In this document: piece after piece, positions 9,327-18,391 of the stretch
Layout of the letters: every line of letters starts with the position of its first letter
Position numbering within the stretch: the stretch's first letter is position 1
Assembly (NCBI RefSeq): GCF_029714325.1
Contig: NZ_CP121666.1
Coordinates: 2,666,001 to 2,730,000, forward strand
Length of the DNA: 64,000 nt
Origin: Bradyrhizobium sp. CB1717
GTDB taxonomy: Bacteria; Pseudomonadota; Alphaproteobacteria; Rhizobiales; Xanthobacteraceae
Reading direction: 5' to 3'
Translations under genes and position numbers: made by a program
Notes under the pieces: model-generated
What the model saw: only the letters and a program-made list of their open reading frames with translations
Database searches by the model: none
What the model was told of the DNA's origin: nothing

Positions 9327-10802
9327 ATGTCCCTTACCGCCGCTCTCGACTCCGCTCGCGCTTCACTCATGGCGTCGGGGATCCAGTCCTCGACGATCTC
9401 GCGCAACATCGCCGGTGCCAGCACTGCCGGCTATTCGCGCAAGATCGCCGTGCTGGACAACCTTCCCGGGGCTGGCGTCTATGTGGCGGCGATCCAGCGC
9501 GCCGCCAGCTCGGGTCTCTACAACAACGTCTTGACCGCGACCTCGTCGTCGGCCAAGGACGGCGCGATCTATGACGGTCTCCAGAAGATCGCAACTGCCA
9601 CGGTGGACGATCCGGAGCTCGACCAGTCGCCGACCTCGCAGCTCAATGCGCTGAAGAAGGCGCTGCAGCAATATGCCAACGCCCCGGACAACACCACGCT
9701 GGCGCAGGCGGCGGTCACGTCCGCCAAGGACATGGCGACCTCCCTCAACGAGGCGACCAAGACCGTGCAATCGGTCCGCGAGGGGGCGGATGCCGACATG
9801 GCGACCTCGGTCGCCAACATCAACCAGCTCCTCTCCCAGTTCGACAAGGTCAACAATGCGATCGTAAGGGGGACGATTGCCGGTGATGACGTCACCGACT
9901 ATCTCGACCAGCGCGACAGCATCGTCTCGAAGCTGTCGGAGGAAGTCGGCGTCTCGATGTCGATCCGCACCAACGGCGATGCTGCGCTCTATACCGACAG
10001 CGGCGTCGTTCTGTTCGACAAGACGGCGCGAACGGTCAGCTTCACGGCGACCAACATCTATTCGCCCGGCACCACGGGGAACGCAGTCGTCATCGACGGC
10101 GTCCCGGTGACCGGCGCCAATTCGGTGATGCCGCTGAAGTCGGGCAAGCTCGCGGGTCTCGCTCAGCTGCGTGACCGGGACTCCGTCACCTATCAGAGTC
10201 AGCTCGACGAAATCGCGCGCGGCCTGATCAACACCTTCAGGGAGAGCGATCAGACCGCCGCGGCGCTGCCCGACGTTCCCGGTCTCTTCACCTATCCCGG
10301 CGCGCCGGCGATGCCGGCGAGCGCCACCGTCTCGGTCGGCCTTGCCGGCCTGATCAGTGTCGCGGCGTCAGTCGATCCGGCGCTGGGCGGCAATCCCAAT
10401 CTGCTGCGCGACGGCGCGATCAGCGGCAACCCTGCATACAGATACAACACCGCCGGCAATGGCGGCTACTCGGCCCGGCTGCAGCAGCTCATCGGCGGCA
10501 TGGATGCGGCGCAGCCCTTCGATGCGACCACGCAAGGCAAGCCGAGCGGCAGCCTGATCGACTACGCGTCGTCGTCGACGAGCTGGATCGAAAACCAGCG
10601 CAAGACCGCGGACTCCAACGCCACCTACCAGAAAACGCTGCTCGACCGCAGCACCGCGGCGCTGTCGAACGTCAGCGGCGTCAACATGGACGACGAGATG
10701 TCCTTGATGCTTCAGGTCGAGCGCACCTATTCGGCCTCGTCGAAGATCATCTCGACCGTCGACGAAATGTTGCAGAGCCTGCTGGCTGCCGTGGGGAATT
10801 AA
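9327..10802 (+). CDS. flgK: Hook-filament junction protein FlgK
   Basis: First hook-associated protein, joining hook and filament. The N-terminal segment (TISRNIAGASTAGYSRKIA) and the C-terminal SGVNMDDEMSLMLQVERTYSASSKII motif are diagnostic of FlgK. At 491 aa it is within the alphaproteobacterial range. In Sinorhizobium the regulator gene rem lies between flgE and flgK; here there is only a 34-base gap, and the homologous regulator is found at the end of the cluster. Confidence 0.93.
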   Translation: MSLTAALDSARASLMASGIQSSTISRNIAGASTAGYSRKIAVLDNLPGAGVYVAAIQRAASSGLYNNVLTATSSSAKDGAIYDGLQKIATATVDDPELDQSPTSQLNALKKALQQYANAPDNTTLAQAAVTSAKDMATSLNEATKTVQSVREGADADMATSVANINQLLSQFDKVNNAIVRGTIAGDDVTDYLDQRDSIVSKLSEEVGVSMSIRTNGDAALYTDSGVVLFDKTARTVSFTATNIYSPGTTGNAVVIDGVPVTGANSVMPLKSGKLAGLAQLRDRDSVTYQSQLDEIARGLINTFRESDQTAAALPDVPGLFTYPGAPAMPASATVSVGLAGLISVAASVDPALGGNPNLLRDGAISGNPAYRYNTAGNGGYSARLQQLIGGMDAAQPFDATTQGKPSGSLIDYASSSTSWIENQRKTADSNATYQKTLLDRSTAALSNVSGVNMDDEMSLMLQVERTYSASSKIISTVDEMLQSLLAAVGN

Positions 10803-10805
10803 GCC

Positions 10806-11852
10806 ATGATGAGCGCGAACTACATCTCGACCTTGATGCTGTCCTCGTCGCTGAGGACCTCGATCACGAACAACCAGGCTGCGCTCAGCAAGGCGTCGAC
10901 GGAAGCGACCACCGGCCGTTTCGCCGATGTCGGCCTCGAGCTTGGCGCCACGACGGGAAGCGACCTCACCCTGCGGGCGGACTGGAGCTTCGCCGATCAG
11001 CTCGTCGATACCAACGAGCTCGTCTCGGGACGGCTCGACGTGACGCAAGCCCGGATCACCCAGCTCGGCACGACCGCAACGGACTTCCTCAAGGACCTGA
11101 TCGCGGCTCGCAGCACCGACAACGGCGGCCGGATCGTTCTGCCGCCTGCGTCCGCCAACCTCCAGGATCTGATTGGCGCGCTGAACGTCTCCTATAACGG
11201 CTCGTATCTCTTCTCGGGCGTCAACACGCAGAACCAGCCGGTCACGCCCTATGCCACGGGCTCGGCCAGCAAGAACCGGGTCGACGCCGATTTCCTTGCG
11301 AACTTCGGCTTCTCGCAATCCTCGGCCAGCGTGAGCGGCATAACCCCCGCACAGATGCAGACGTTCCTCAACACCACCTTCGATACCGAGTTCGCGAGCC
11401 CGGCCTGGAACACCAACTGGTCGTCGGCCACCGACCAGGTCATGCAAAGCCGCATCTCCACGACCGAGATCGCAGATACGTCCGTCAGCGCCAACCAGCC
11501 CGGCTTCCGCAAGCTCGCCGAGGCCTACACCATGATGGCGGATCTCGGTAACGCGAAACTGAGCCAGGAGACGTTCCAGGTCGTCGTGGACAAGGCCATC
11601 GGCCTCGTCGGCAGCGCAATTTCTGATCTCGCGACCCTCGGCGGCAGCGTCGGCACGGTCCAGCAGCGGATCACCTCCGCAACCGACAAGCTCAAGACGC
11701 AGCAGGACATTCTGAACAATCAGATCGTCGGTATGGAGAAGGTCGATCCGACGGAAGCCTCGGTCCGGGTCAACACCCTGCAGACCCAGATCCAGACGGC
11801 GCTGGCGCTGACCTCACAGCTCCAGAAGATCAGCCTCATCAACTATCTCTGA
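10806..11852 (+). CDS. flgL: Hook-filament junction protein FlgL
   Basis: Second junction protein between hook and filament, related to flagellin. The N-terminal flagellin-like helix (LRTSITNNQAALSKASTEATTGR) and a C-terminal helix ending LTSQLQKISLINYL are present in a 348-aa product. It starts three bases after the flgK stop, indicating co-translation. Confidence 0.92.
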   Translation: MMSANYISTLMLSSSLRTSITNNQAALSKASTEATTGRFADVGLELGATTGSDLTLRADWSFADQLVDTNELVSGRLDVTQARITQLGTTATDFLKDLIAARSTDNGGRIVLPPASANLQDLIGALNVSYNGSYLFSGVNTQNQPVTPYATGSASKNRVDADFLANFGFSQSSASVSGITPAQMQTFLNTTFDTEFASPAWNTNWSSATDQVMQSRISTTEIADTSVSANQPGFRKLAEAYTMMADLGNAKLSQETFQVVVDKAIGLVGSAISDLATLGGSVGTVQQRITSATDKLKTQQDILNNQIVGMEKVDPTEASVRVNTLQTQIQTALALTSQLQKISLINYL

Positions 11853-11920
11853 GCCAAGCTCGTTTTTCGAGGTTCACGACCCTTGTCTTGTTATTCCGTT
11901 TCCTGCGCAGAGTGGTCCTG

Positions 11921-12265
11921 ATGACGTTTGAAGCCTATGCATCGGTCGTCGACGAGAGCGGCTATGAGGCGAGAGGCCGCGAGCGCCAGGCGCTCAGTCT
12001 CGGCATCGATCGCCTCGAGCGGCTTCAGAAGGGACGCTACAGTTTCGAGGATCACGTCCAGAGCCTGCTCTATGTGCGGCGGCTGTGGACGATCTTCATC
12101 GAGGATCTCGCGCATCCGGAAAACGGGCTTCCCGAGAAGCTGCGCGCGGAGATCATCTCGATCGGCTTGTGGGTCATCAAGGAGGCCGATCGCCTTCGCG
12201 AAGAGAGGTCGGATGACGTCGCGCAGCTCATCGAAATCAACCGCCTGATCCGAGACGCGCTCTAA
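11921..12265 (+). CDS. flaF: Flagellar biosynthesis regulator FlaF
   Basis: Small alphaproteobacterial protein needed for flagellin production or secretion, acting together with FlbT. The ATG at 11921 gives 114 aa beginning MTFEAYASV; the longer in-frame TTG at 11888 has no better ribosome site and adds residues not expected in the family. Helical motifs around RQALSLGIDRLERLQ and LRAEIISIGLWVIKEADRLR fit FlaF. It overlaps flbT by one base (TAATG), so the two are translationally coupled. Confidence 0.88.
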   Translation: MTFEAYASVVDESGYEARGRERQALSLGIDRLERLQKGRYSFEDHVQSLLYVRRLWTIFIEDLAHPENGLPEKLRAEIISIGLWVIKEADRLREERSDDVAQLIEINRLIRDAL

Positions 12266-12675
12266 TGAAGATATCCTTGCGGGCGGGCGAACGGATCTAC
12301 ATCAACGGCGCGGTGCTGCGCGTGGACCGCAAGGTCTCCGTCGAGCTCGTCAACGACGTCATGTTCCTGCTCGAAGGGCAGATCATGCAAGCGTCCGACG
12401 CCACTACTGCGATGCGGCAGCTCTATTTCATCGTTCAGCTCATGCTGATGAACCCGACCGATGTCCGCGACGCTTCGGCGCTCTACGCGCAGCACCACGC
12501 GGCCCTGGTCGCGGTGTGCGAAAGCCGCGAGATGCTGGAGGGGCTTGCCGCGGTCGACGAGCTGGTCGAGGCGACACGTTATTTCGAGGCCCTCAAGCGG
12601 ATCCGGGCGCTGTTCCCGGTGGAGCAGGCCATCCTGGCCGGCGCCACGATCGTTTCCCCATTCCAGGCTGCCTGA
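12265..12675 (+). CDS. flbT: Flagellin translation regulator FlbT
   Basis: Post-transcriptional regulator; in Caulobacter FlbT binds the 5' leader of flagellin mRNA and promotes its decay. The 136-aa product begins MKISLRAGERIYINGAVLR, the typical FlbT opening, and contains the LEGQIMQ and YFIVQLMLMNP motifs. It starts within the flaF stop codon. The probable target here is the flagellin mRNA at the start of the window. Confidence 0.93.
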   Translation: MKISLRAGERIYINGAVLRVDRKVSVELVNDVMFLLEGQIMQASDATTAMRQLYFIVQLMLMNPTDVRDASALYAQHHAALVAVCESREMLEGLAAVDELVEATRYFEALKRIRALFPVEQAILAGATIVSPFQAA

Positions 12676-12689
12676 CAGCGGAGAGGCAC

Positions 12690-13103
12690 ATGAACGTCAC
12701 CAGCGCGACCGACAGCACCAGCAAGTCGACCAGCACCACGACGACCACGTCGAGCAACAGCGTCGACTACAATACCTTTCTTCAGCTTCTCGTCGCCGAG
12801 ATGAAGAACCAGGATCCGACCAATCCGATGGACACCTCGCAATATATGAGCCAGTTCGCGCAGCTCTCGACGGTCGAGCAGGCGATGCAGACCAATACCA
12901 AGCTGGATGCGCTGCTGTCCTCGCAGTCGTTGTCGCAGGCCGACGCATTGATCGGAAAGACCGTCAGCTTCACCGACTCGACCGGCGCGACCTTCTCCGG
13001 CAAGGTCAAGTCCATCTCCATCAACAGCGACGGCTCCATCGCGACCCTCGAGAACGGCACGAAAGTCGCCGTCGGGCCCGGCCTCACGATCAGCCAGTCA
13101 TGA
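12690..13103 (+). CDS. flgD: Flagellar hook assembly protein FlgD
   Basis: Hook scaffolding cap. The conserved core FLQLLVAEMKNQDPTNPMD (about residues 31-49) is diagnostic. The ATG at 12690 follows a GGAGAGG ribosome site and is chosen over an in-frame start at 12516 inside flbT. At 137 aa it keeps the N-terminal export/capping region and one small C-terminal beta domain, as in other rhizobia, and lacks the larger C-terminal domains of enteric FlgD. It overlaps fliQ by four bases. Confidence 0.92.
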   Translation: MNVTSATDSTSKSTSTTTTTSSNSVDYNTFLQLLVAEMKNQDPTNPMDTSQYMSQFAQLSTVEQAMQTNTKLDALLSSQSLSQADALIGKTVSFTDSTGATFSGKVKSISINSDGSIATLENGTKVAVGPGLTISQS

Positions 13104-13366
13104 ACGAGCGCGACGCCCTCGACATCGTCCAGGCGGCGATCTGGACCATCATCGTCGCCTCCGGGCCTGCGGTCGGCGCGGCAATGCTGGTCGGCACCAT
13201 CATTGCACTGATGCAGGCCTTGACCCAGATCCAGGAGGTGACGCTGACCTTCGTTCCGAAGATCATCGTCATTCTCGTGGTCGTCGCCGTCTCCGGCTCG
13301 TTCATCGGCGCCCATCTCTCCACCTTCACCGAGATGGTCTATTCGCATATCGAGCGGGGCTTCTGA
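13100..13366 (+). CDS. fliQ: Flagellar export protein FliQ
   Basis: Small inner-membrane component of the flagellar export gate, with two transmembrane helices (about residues 15-38 and 50-72). The segment GTIIALMQALTQIQEVTLTFVPK is characteristic of FliQ. 88 aa is the standard length. The start is fixed by the ATGA overlap with flgD. Confidence 0.95.
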   Translation: MNERDALDIVQAAIWTIIVASGPAVGAAMLVGTIIALMQALTQIQEVTLTFVPKIIVILVVVAVSGSFIGAHLSTFTEMVYSHIERGF

Positions 13367-13439
13367 GCCGCGAGGCGGCCACCACCCTCGCGTAAGCTTT
13401 GCGCGGCAGATTACGGGGCGGACCCTCTGCCGGTGACCC

Positions 13440-15521
13440 ATGGCCGATACGTTAGCTGCTAGCCTGCCCAGCCCCCGCCGATTCGGGGCGGACGCCTTCT
13501 TTGCGGCCGGCATCGTGACCATGCTCACGATCCTGTTCCTGCCGATCCCGCCGATCCTGATCGATCTAGGCCTCGCCTTCTCGATCGCGCTGTCGGCGCT
13601 GATCCTGATGGTCGCGCTGTGGATCCAGCGGCCGCTGGATTTTTCGGCCTTCCCGACCGTGCTGCTGATCGCGACCATCCTGCGCCTCGCGCTCAACATC
13701 GCGACCACGCGCCTCATCCTGTCGCGAGGCGGGGAGGGCGAGCACGCCGCCGGCTATGTCGTCGCCGGCTTCTCCAAATTCGTCATGGGCGGCGACTTCG
13801 TCATCGGCCTGATCATCTTCGCAATCCTGGTCACGGTGAATTTCGTCGTGATCACCAAGGGCGCAACCCGTATCGCCGAGGTCGGCGCCCGTTTCACCCT
13901 GGACGCCATCCCCGGCAAGCAGATGGCGATCGACGCGGATCTGTCCGCGGGTCTGATCGACGACAAGGAAGCCCAGCGCCGCCGCCGCGAGCTCGAAGAG
14001 GAAAGCGCGTTCTTCGGCGCCATGGACGGTGCTTCGAAATTCGTTCGCGGCGACGCCATCGCCGGTCTGCTCATCACCGCGATCAACATCTTCGGCGGCA
14101 TCGTGATCGGCGTCACCCATCACGGCCTCACGCTGTCGCGCGCCGCCGACGTCTACACCAAGCTCTCCGTCGGCGACGGTCTGGTGTCGCAGATGCCGGC
14201 GCTGATCGTGTCGCTGTCCGCGGGCCTGCTGGTCTCCAAGGGTGGCACCAGGGGTTCGGCGGAACAGGCCGTGCTCCGGCAGCTCGGCGGCTATCCTCGC
14301 GCGGTGTCGGCCGCCGCGCTGATGATGTTCGTGCTCGCGCTGATGCCGGGGCTGCCGATGCCGCCTTTCGTGCTGCTCGGCGGCGTCATGGCCTTCGTCG
14401 GCTACACCTTGCCCAAGCGGCAGGCGGCTGAGAAGCAGAAGGAAGATGCGCGCAAGGCCGACGAGCGCGCCCAGGCCCAGGCCCAGGAATCGGTCAAGGA
14501 ATCGCTGAAGACGGCGGAGATCGAGCTGGCGCTCGGCGGCCATCTTTCGGTCCACCTCCTGGGCTCGCGCACCGAGCTTGGCCACCGCGTCGCCAAGATC
14601 CGCAAGAAGTTCGCCAAGCAGTATGGCTTCGTGATTCCCGAGATCAAGCTCACCGACAATCTGTCGATCGATCCCAAGAGCTACCAGATCCGCATCCACG
14701 ACACCCGCGTCGCCCACGGCGAGCTCAGGCTCGGCGAGGTGCTGGTGCTCGTCGACAAGGACGGCAAGCCCGACGTGCCCGGCGAGGAGGTGATCGAGCC
14801 CGCCTTCGGCATGAAGGCACTGTGGGTGACGGAAGCCTTCGCCGACGAGGTCAGGCGGCAGGGCTGCAAGCCGGTCGACAATCTGTCGGTGCTGCTCACG
14901 CATTTGAGCGAAGTCATCCGGGCGAACCTCGCCCAGCTCCTGTCCTACAAGGACATGCGCGGGCTGCTCGACCGGCTCGATCCCGAATACAAGCGCCTGG
15001 TCGAGGATCTCTGCCCCTCGCAGATCTCCTACTCCGGCCTGCTGGCGATCCTGAAGATCCTGCTGGCCGAGCGCGTGTCGATCCGCAACCTGCATCTGAT
15101 CCTCGAGGCGATTGCCGAGATCGCCCCCCATGTGCGGCGCTCCGAGCAGGTCGCAGAGCATGTGCGCACCCGCCTTGCCCAGCAGATCTGCGGCGATCTC
15201 TCCGACAATGGCGTGCTCAACGTGGTCCGCCTCGGCAATCGCTGGGATCTCGCTTTCCACCAGAGCCTGAAGCGCGACGCCAAGGGCGACGTCGTCGAAT
15301 TCGACGCCGATCCGCGGCTCATCGAGCAGTTCGCGACGGAAGCCAGCGCCGCCATCCGCAAGTTCACCGAGAACGGCACCAGCGTGGTGCTGGCGGTGAC
15401 CCCCGAAGCACGCCCCTATGTCCGGATGATCCTGGAGCGGGTGTTCCCGACGCTGCCGATCCTGTCGCATGTCGAAGTGGCGCGCAGCTCCGAGATCCGT
15501 GCGCTCGGAGCCATATCGTGA
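13440..15521 (+). CDS. flhA: Flagellar export gate protein FlhA
   Basis: Largest component of the flagellar type III export gate. The N-terminal half carries about eight transmembrane helices with the FHIPEP-family motif [13 protein letters not shown]; the C-terminal half (about residues 350-693) is the cytosolic domain that forms the nonameric ring and receives chaperone-substrate complexes. The 693-aa length is normal. A 73-base gap separates it from fliQ, and it overlaps fliR by the GTGA arrangement. Confidence 0.96.
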   Translation: MADTLAASLPSPRRFGADAFFAAGIVTMLTILFLPIPPILIDLGLAFSIALSALILMVALWIQRPLDFSAFPTVLLIATILRLALNIATTRLILSRGGEGEHAAGYVVAGFSKFVMGGDFVIGLIIFAILVTVNFVVITKGATRIAEVGARFTLDAIPGKQMAIDADLSAGLIDDKEAQRRRRELEEESAFFGAMDGASKFVRGDAIAGLLITAINIFGGIVIGVTHHGLTLSRAADVYTKLSVGDGLVSQMPALIVSLSAGLLVSKGGTRGSAEQAVLRQLGGYPRAVSAAALMMFVLALMPGLPMPPFVLLGGVMAFVGYTLPKRQAAEKQKEDARKADERAQAQAQESVKESLKTAEIELALGGHLSVHLLGSRTELGHRVAKIRKKFAKQYGFVIPEIKLTDNLSIDPKSYQIRIHDTRVAHGELRLGEVLVLVDKDGKPDVPGEEVIEPAFGMKALWVTEAFADEVRRQGCKPVDNLSVLLTHLSEVIRANLAQLLSYKDMRGLLDRLDPEYKRLVEDLCPSQISYSGLLAILKILLAERVSIRNLHLILEAIAEIAPHVRRSEQVAEHVRTRLAQQICGDLSDNGVLNVVRLGNRWDLAFHQSLKRDAKGDVVEFDADPRLIEQFATEASAAIRKFTENGTSVVLAVTPEARPYVRMILERVFPTLPILSHVEVARSSEIRALGAIS

Positions 15522-16270
15522 TCAGCGGCCTCGCCGACAGCGTGCTGGTGACGTTCATCGTGTTCTGCCGCATCGGCGCCTGCCTGATGTTCGTACCGGG
15601 CTATTCCAGCGTCAACGTCCCGGCCCAAGTCCGGCTGTTCATCGCGCTGGTCACGACGTTCGCGCTGACGCCGATCCTGATCGCGGTACTGAAACCTCTG
15701 ACCGACAACGCGGCGCCGCTGTCGCTCGCGCTGCTGATCGGCACGGAGATCCTGGTCGGGAGCGTCATCGGCCTCGGCGGACGCGTGTTCTTCCTCGCGC
15801 TCCAGACCATGGCAACCGTGATGGCGAGCGCGATCGGACTGAGCAACATCCCGGGAACGCCCGTCGGCGATACCGATCCGGCGCCCGCGCTGGTGCCGCT
15901 GATCATGGCATCGGTCACCACGCTGTTCTTCATGACCGACCAGCACTGGCAGGTGCTGCGTGGGCTGATGAACTCCTACGACGTCTGGCATCCCGGCAGC
16001 AGGATCGGCGGCAGCATGGCGCTCGACCAGCTCGTGGGCCGCCTGTCGGAAGCGTTCGTGCTGACGCTGCGGATCGCCAGCCCCTTCATCGTCTATTCCG
16101 TCATCGTCAACTTCGCGGTCGGACTGATCAACAAGCTGACGCCGGCGATCCCGGTCTATTTCATCTCGGTGCCCTTCGTGCTGTTCGGCGGCTTCCTGCT
16201 GCTCTACCTCACCAGCGACGAGCTCTTGACGCAGTTCATCCTCGGCGTCTCCTCCTGGCTGGCGGAGTGA
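15518..16270 (+). CDS. fliR: Flagellar export protein FliR
   Basis: Inner-membrane export gate component that assembles with FliP and FliQ. The GTG at 15518 lies within the flhA stop codon and begins a 250-aa protein with about six hydrophobic helices; motifs such as [24 protein letters not shown] match FliR. The longer open frame upstream is antisense-like noise within flhA. fliP is not in this window. Confidence 0.94.
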   Translation: MISGLADSVLVTFIVFCRIGACLMFVPGYSSVNVPAQVRLFIALVTTFALTPILIAVLKPLTDNAAPLSLALLIGTEILVGSVIGLGGRVFFLALQTMATVMASAIGLSNIPGTPVGDTDPAPALVPLIMASVTTLFFMTDQHWQVLRGLMNSYDVWHPGSRIGGSMALDQLVGRLSEAFVLTLRIASPFIVYSVIVNFAVGLINKLTPAIPVYFISVPFVLFGGFLLLYLTSDELLTQFILGVSSWLAE

Positions 16271-16274
16271 CAAC

Positions 16275-16694
16275 ATGAAGTCGCGCGCGGACAAGCTTGG
16301 TCGGATGGTCTCGCTGGTAAAGCTCCAGCTGCGGTTGTCCGAATGGCAGCTCGCGCACCTGCGGCAGCAGGAGCGCAGCTTTCAGGACGAGCAGGAATGG
16401 CTGGTTGGCGCATTGAACGAGGGCAAGCCGCCGGCGGGATCGTCGAGCGAGTCGATCGCACGGCGGCTCAACAGGATGAGCGTCGGCGCGCGCGCCGTGC
16501 AGGAGCAGGCCTCGCGGCAGCTCGATCAGGTGCGCCTCGAGACCCGCCGCGTGAAACAGCTCGAGGAAGTCGCCAAGGCGGCGCTCGCGGAGAAGCTTCG
16601 CGACGCCGAAAAGCGCTCGCTCGAGGAGATGACGGGAACAAGCCTCACCGTGCGCGCATGGACGCCACGGCCAGCCAGCCGGACCAAGACATGA
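16275..16694 (+). CDS. FliJ-like coiled-coil protein
   Basis: A 139-aa, almost entirely helical, highly charged protein beginning MKSRADKLGRMVSLVKLQLR. Size, coiled-coil character and placement straight after fliR resemble FliJ, the stalk of the export ATPase complex. No sequence motif makes this certain, and no other FliJ candidate is seen in the window. It starts four bases after fliR and overlaps the next gene. It could instead be an uncharacterised rhizobial chaperone. Confidence 0.6.
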   Translation: MKSRADKLGRMVSLVKLQLRLSEWQLAHLRQQERSFQDEQEWLVGALNEGKPPAGSSSESIARRLNRMSVGARAVQEQASRQLDQVRLETRRVKQLEEVAKAALAEKLRDAEKRSLEEMTGTSLTVRAWTPRPASRTKT

Positions 16695-17173
16695 TCGTGA
16701 CAGCGACACCCGACCTCGTCCTCGACGTCCTGGAGGCCGCCGATCCCGTGACGCAGCGCGCGGCGGCCGCGAAGCTCGACGCGCTGAAATCGTCGGGCGC
16801 CGATTTCGCCGCCACGATGGACGCCGAGGTCGGCAAAGCAGCCGCGGCTGCGGCTGCGGATCAATCCGCGGCGAAGGTCGCCGAAGCGCAGTCAGGCGCG
16901 GTGAACGGACCTCCGGTGCAGGTGATCAAGGCGCCGGCGTCCGGCGAGGTCTACCGGAAGTTTGAAGCCTTCATCCTCCAGAGCTTCGTCGAAACGATGC
17001 TGCCGAAGGAGTCCGAGGAGCTGTTCGGCAAGGGGACCGCCGGCAGCGTCTGGAAATCGATGCTGGCGGAGCAACTCGGCAACCAGCTCGCGAAGGGCAA
17101 GGGCATTGGCATTGCGAAGCAACTCGCCGCAGCAAATCCAGCGGGTCCGGACGTGACGGGGAAGGCCGGATGA
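16691..17173 (+). CDS. flgJ: Rod-binding protein (FlgJ N-terminal type)
   Basis: Carries the FlgJ rod-binding domain (about residues 78-140: KFEAFILQSFVETMLP and the GKGTAGSVWKSMLAEQL segment) and lacks the muramidase domain of enteric FlgJ. The exported transglycosylase earlier in the operon probably supplies that activity. Related proteins are called CheL in some alphaproteobacteria. The ATG at 16691 overlaps the preceding stop (160 aa); an in-frame ATG at 16658 would add 11 residues and cannot be excluded. An Ala-rich helix lies at about 45-65. Confidence 0.8.
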   Translation: MIVTATPDLVLDVLEAADPVTQRAAAAKLDALKSSGADFAATMDAEVGKAAAAAAADQSAAKVAEAQSGAVNGPPVQVIKAPASGEVYRKFEAFILQSFVETMLPKESEELFGKGTAGSVWKSMLAEQLGNQLAKGKGIGIAKQLAAANPAGPDVTGKAG

Positions 17174-17214
17174 TGATCCGGAACGGGTGATAGAAGTTGA
17201 GGGGTGAATTTCCT

Positions 17215-17727
17215 ATGCAGGCACAAGAAGGCGCGGCAGCCCTGGTGATGGAGCAGCCGGTCGTGGACACCGAGGCGATGACGATTGCTGCAGCATCTCC
17301 CGATGCGCTGTTGCCAGTGTTGCTGCCCAATGTCGGCGGCGAAGCGGTGATCGAGGGCGCAGACACGGTGAGATCGGACGAGGTGCGCGGCCTGTTGGCG
17401 GCGATCCGCCGGCTCGAAAACATCGTCGAGGAGGAGACGGTCGCGCTCACGACGGGCAAGAAGATCGACTTTGACGACTTCAGCGCCCGCAAGAGCCGCA
17501 GCATGCTGGAGTTCGTCCGCCTGATGCGGGCGCGGATGCATCTCGGCAGCGAGGTCGAGGTCACCGAGGAGATCCAGCGCCTGCGCGAGAAGCTCGAGCG
17601 CAACCGGTCCGTCCTCGAGATGCATTACGACGCGGTGCGCGAGGTTGCGTCGATCATCGTCAAGGCGATCAAGGAAGCCGAGTCGGACGGGACCTATACC
17701 GGTCGCACAGCGCAGGACGGAAAATGA
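17215..17727 (+). CDS. flgN: FlgN-like flagellar chaperone
   Basis: 170-aa helical protein resembling FlgN, the export chaperone of FlgK and FlgL. The pattern RLENIVEEETVALTTGKK followed by ARKSRSMLEFVRL matches the family's Glu-rich helix and lysine-containing second helix. The ATG at 17215 is chosen because a GAGGGG ribosome site lies about ten bases upstream; the in-frame TTG at 17197 overlaps this site. It is coupled to the following gene by a four-base overlap. Confidence 0.65.
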   Translation: MQAQEGAAALVMEQPVVDTEAMTIAAASPDALLPVLLPNVGGEAVIEGADTVRSDEVRGLLAAIRRLENIVEEETVALTTGKKIDFDDFSARKSRSMLEFVRLMRARMHLGSEVEVTEEIQRLREKLERNRSVLEMHYDAVREVASIIVKAIKEAESDGTYTGRTAQDGK

Positions 17728-18182
17728 TCAGGGTAGTGCTGGCCGGGCTCTGGGTCTGCATCCTCACGGCGGGCACGAGCTACGCCGTGGCCTATTGGAA
17801 GGAAAACGGCAGCCTTTTGCCGGCAAAGGACGCCTATCTCGACGGGCTCCAGTACCAGAAGACGCGGGCGTTGAGCGTGCCCATGGTCGAGAACGGCAAT
17901 GTGCAGGGCTATATCGTCGCGCGCTTCGTCTACACCGTGGAGGCGCGGACCATGCACCAGCTGAATGTTCCGCCGGAGCCGTTCGTGGTCGACGAGGCAT
18001 TCCGCCGGATCTATGCCGACGACCGCCTCGATTTCAGGAAGCTCGCCCGCTACGACCTCTCGATCCTCACGACGGCCATCAAGCAGCGTGTCAACGAGCG
18101 GATGCAGGCCGACGTCGTCCAGGACGTCCTCGTCGAGGACTTCAACTACGTCTCCAAGGAAGAATTCCAGTCGAAGCCGTAG
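17724..18182 (+). CDS. FliL-like membrane-anchored protein, unknown
   Basis: 152 aa with an N-terminal signal anchor (VVLAGLWVCILTAGTSYAVAY) and a periplasmic domain. The C-terminal half, with LTTAIKQRVNERM and VVQDVLVEDFNYV, resembles the end of FliL, a stator-associated protein. It is the last plus-strand gene of the flagellar operon, overlapping the FlgN-like gene, so a role in motor function or assembly is likely. Conserved in position in lateral flagellar clusters as far as recalled; the function is not known. Confidence 0.6.
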   Translation: MIRVVLAGLWVCILTAGTSYAVAYWKENGSLLPAKDAYLDGLQYQKTRALSVPMVENGNVQGYIVARFVYTVEARTMHQLNVPPEPFVVDEAFRRIYADDRLDFRKLARYDLSILTTAIKQRVNERMQADVVQDVLVEDFNYVSKEEFQSKP

Positions 18183-18327
18183 GCTTCACTGGACAGGCGT
18201 GAGGCGGCTTTTGCGGAAGCATCACGTCCGAATGAGATCCTGAGGCGCCATTCTCATCTCGTCGCGCCCTGCTGCGGCCGCGCCCGCGGTGCAAGGCCCG
18301 CGTTCTGCGCGCGCGGTTCTGAAAGTG

Positions 18328-18364
18328 CAACGGCCTCCGCGAAGAGGCTCCGCGGAGGCCGTTG
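18328..18364. terminator. Bidirectional terminator hairpin
   Basis: A perfect 14-bp stem (18328-18341 with 18351-18364) and nine-base loop lies between two convergent genes, the end of the flagellar operon and the LafR/FtcR-type regulator. No T-run is strong on either side, but the stem is very stable. Confidence 0.75.
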
Positions 18365-18391
18365 TCGGTTTCGTGGCGGCGCTCTGCCGCG

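Noticed and set aside
13566..15470. Long minus-strand open frame across flhA
   Set aside because: Antisense to flhA, which is unmistakable; the translation is low-complexity and charge-rich.
13100..16270. fliQ-flhA-fliR considered as part of a virulence-type III secretion system
   Set aside because: Surrounding hook, filament and motor genes make them flagellar; no injectisome-specific genes are present.
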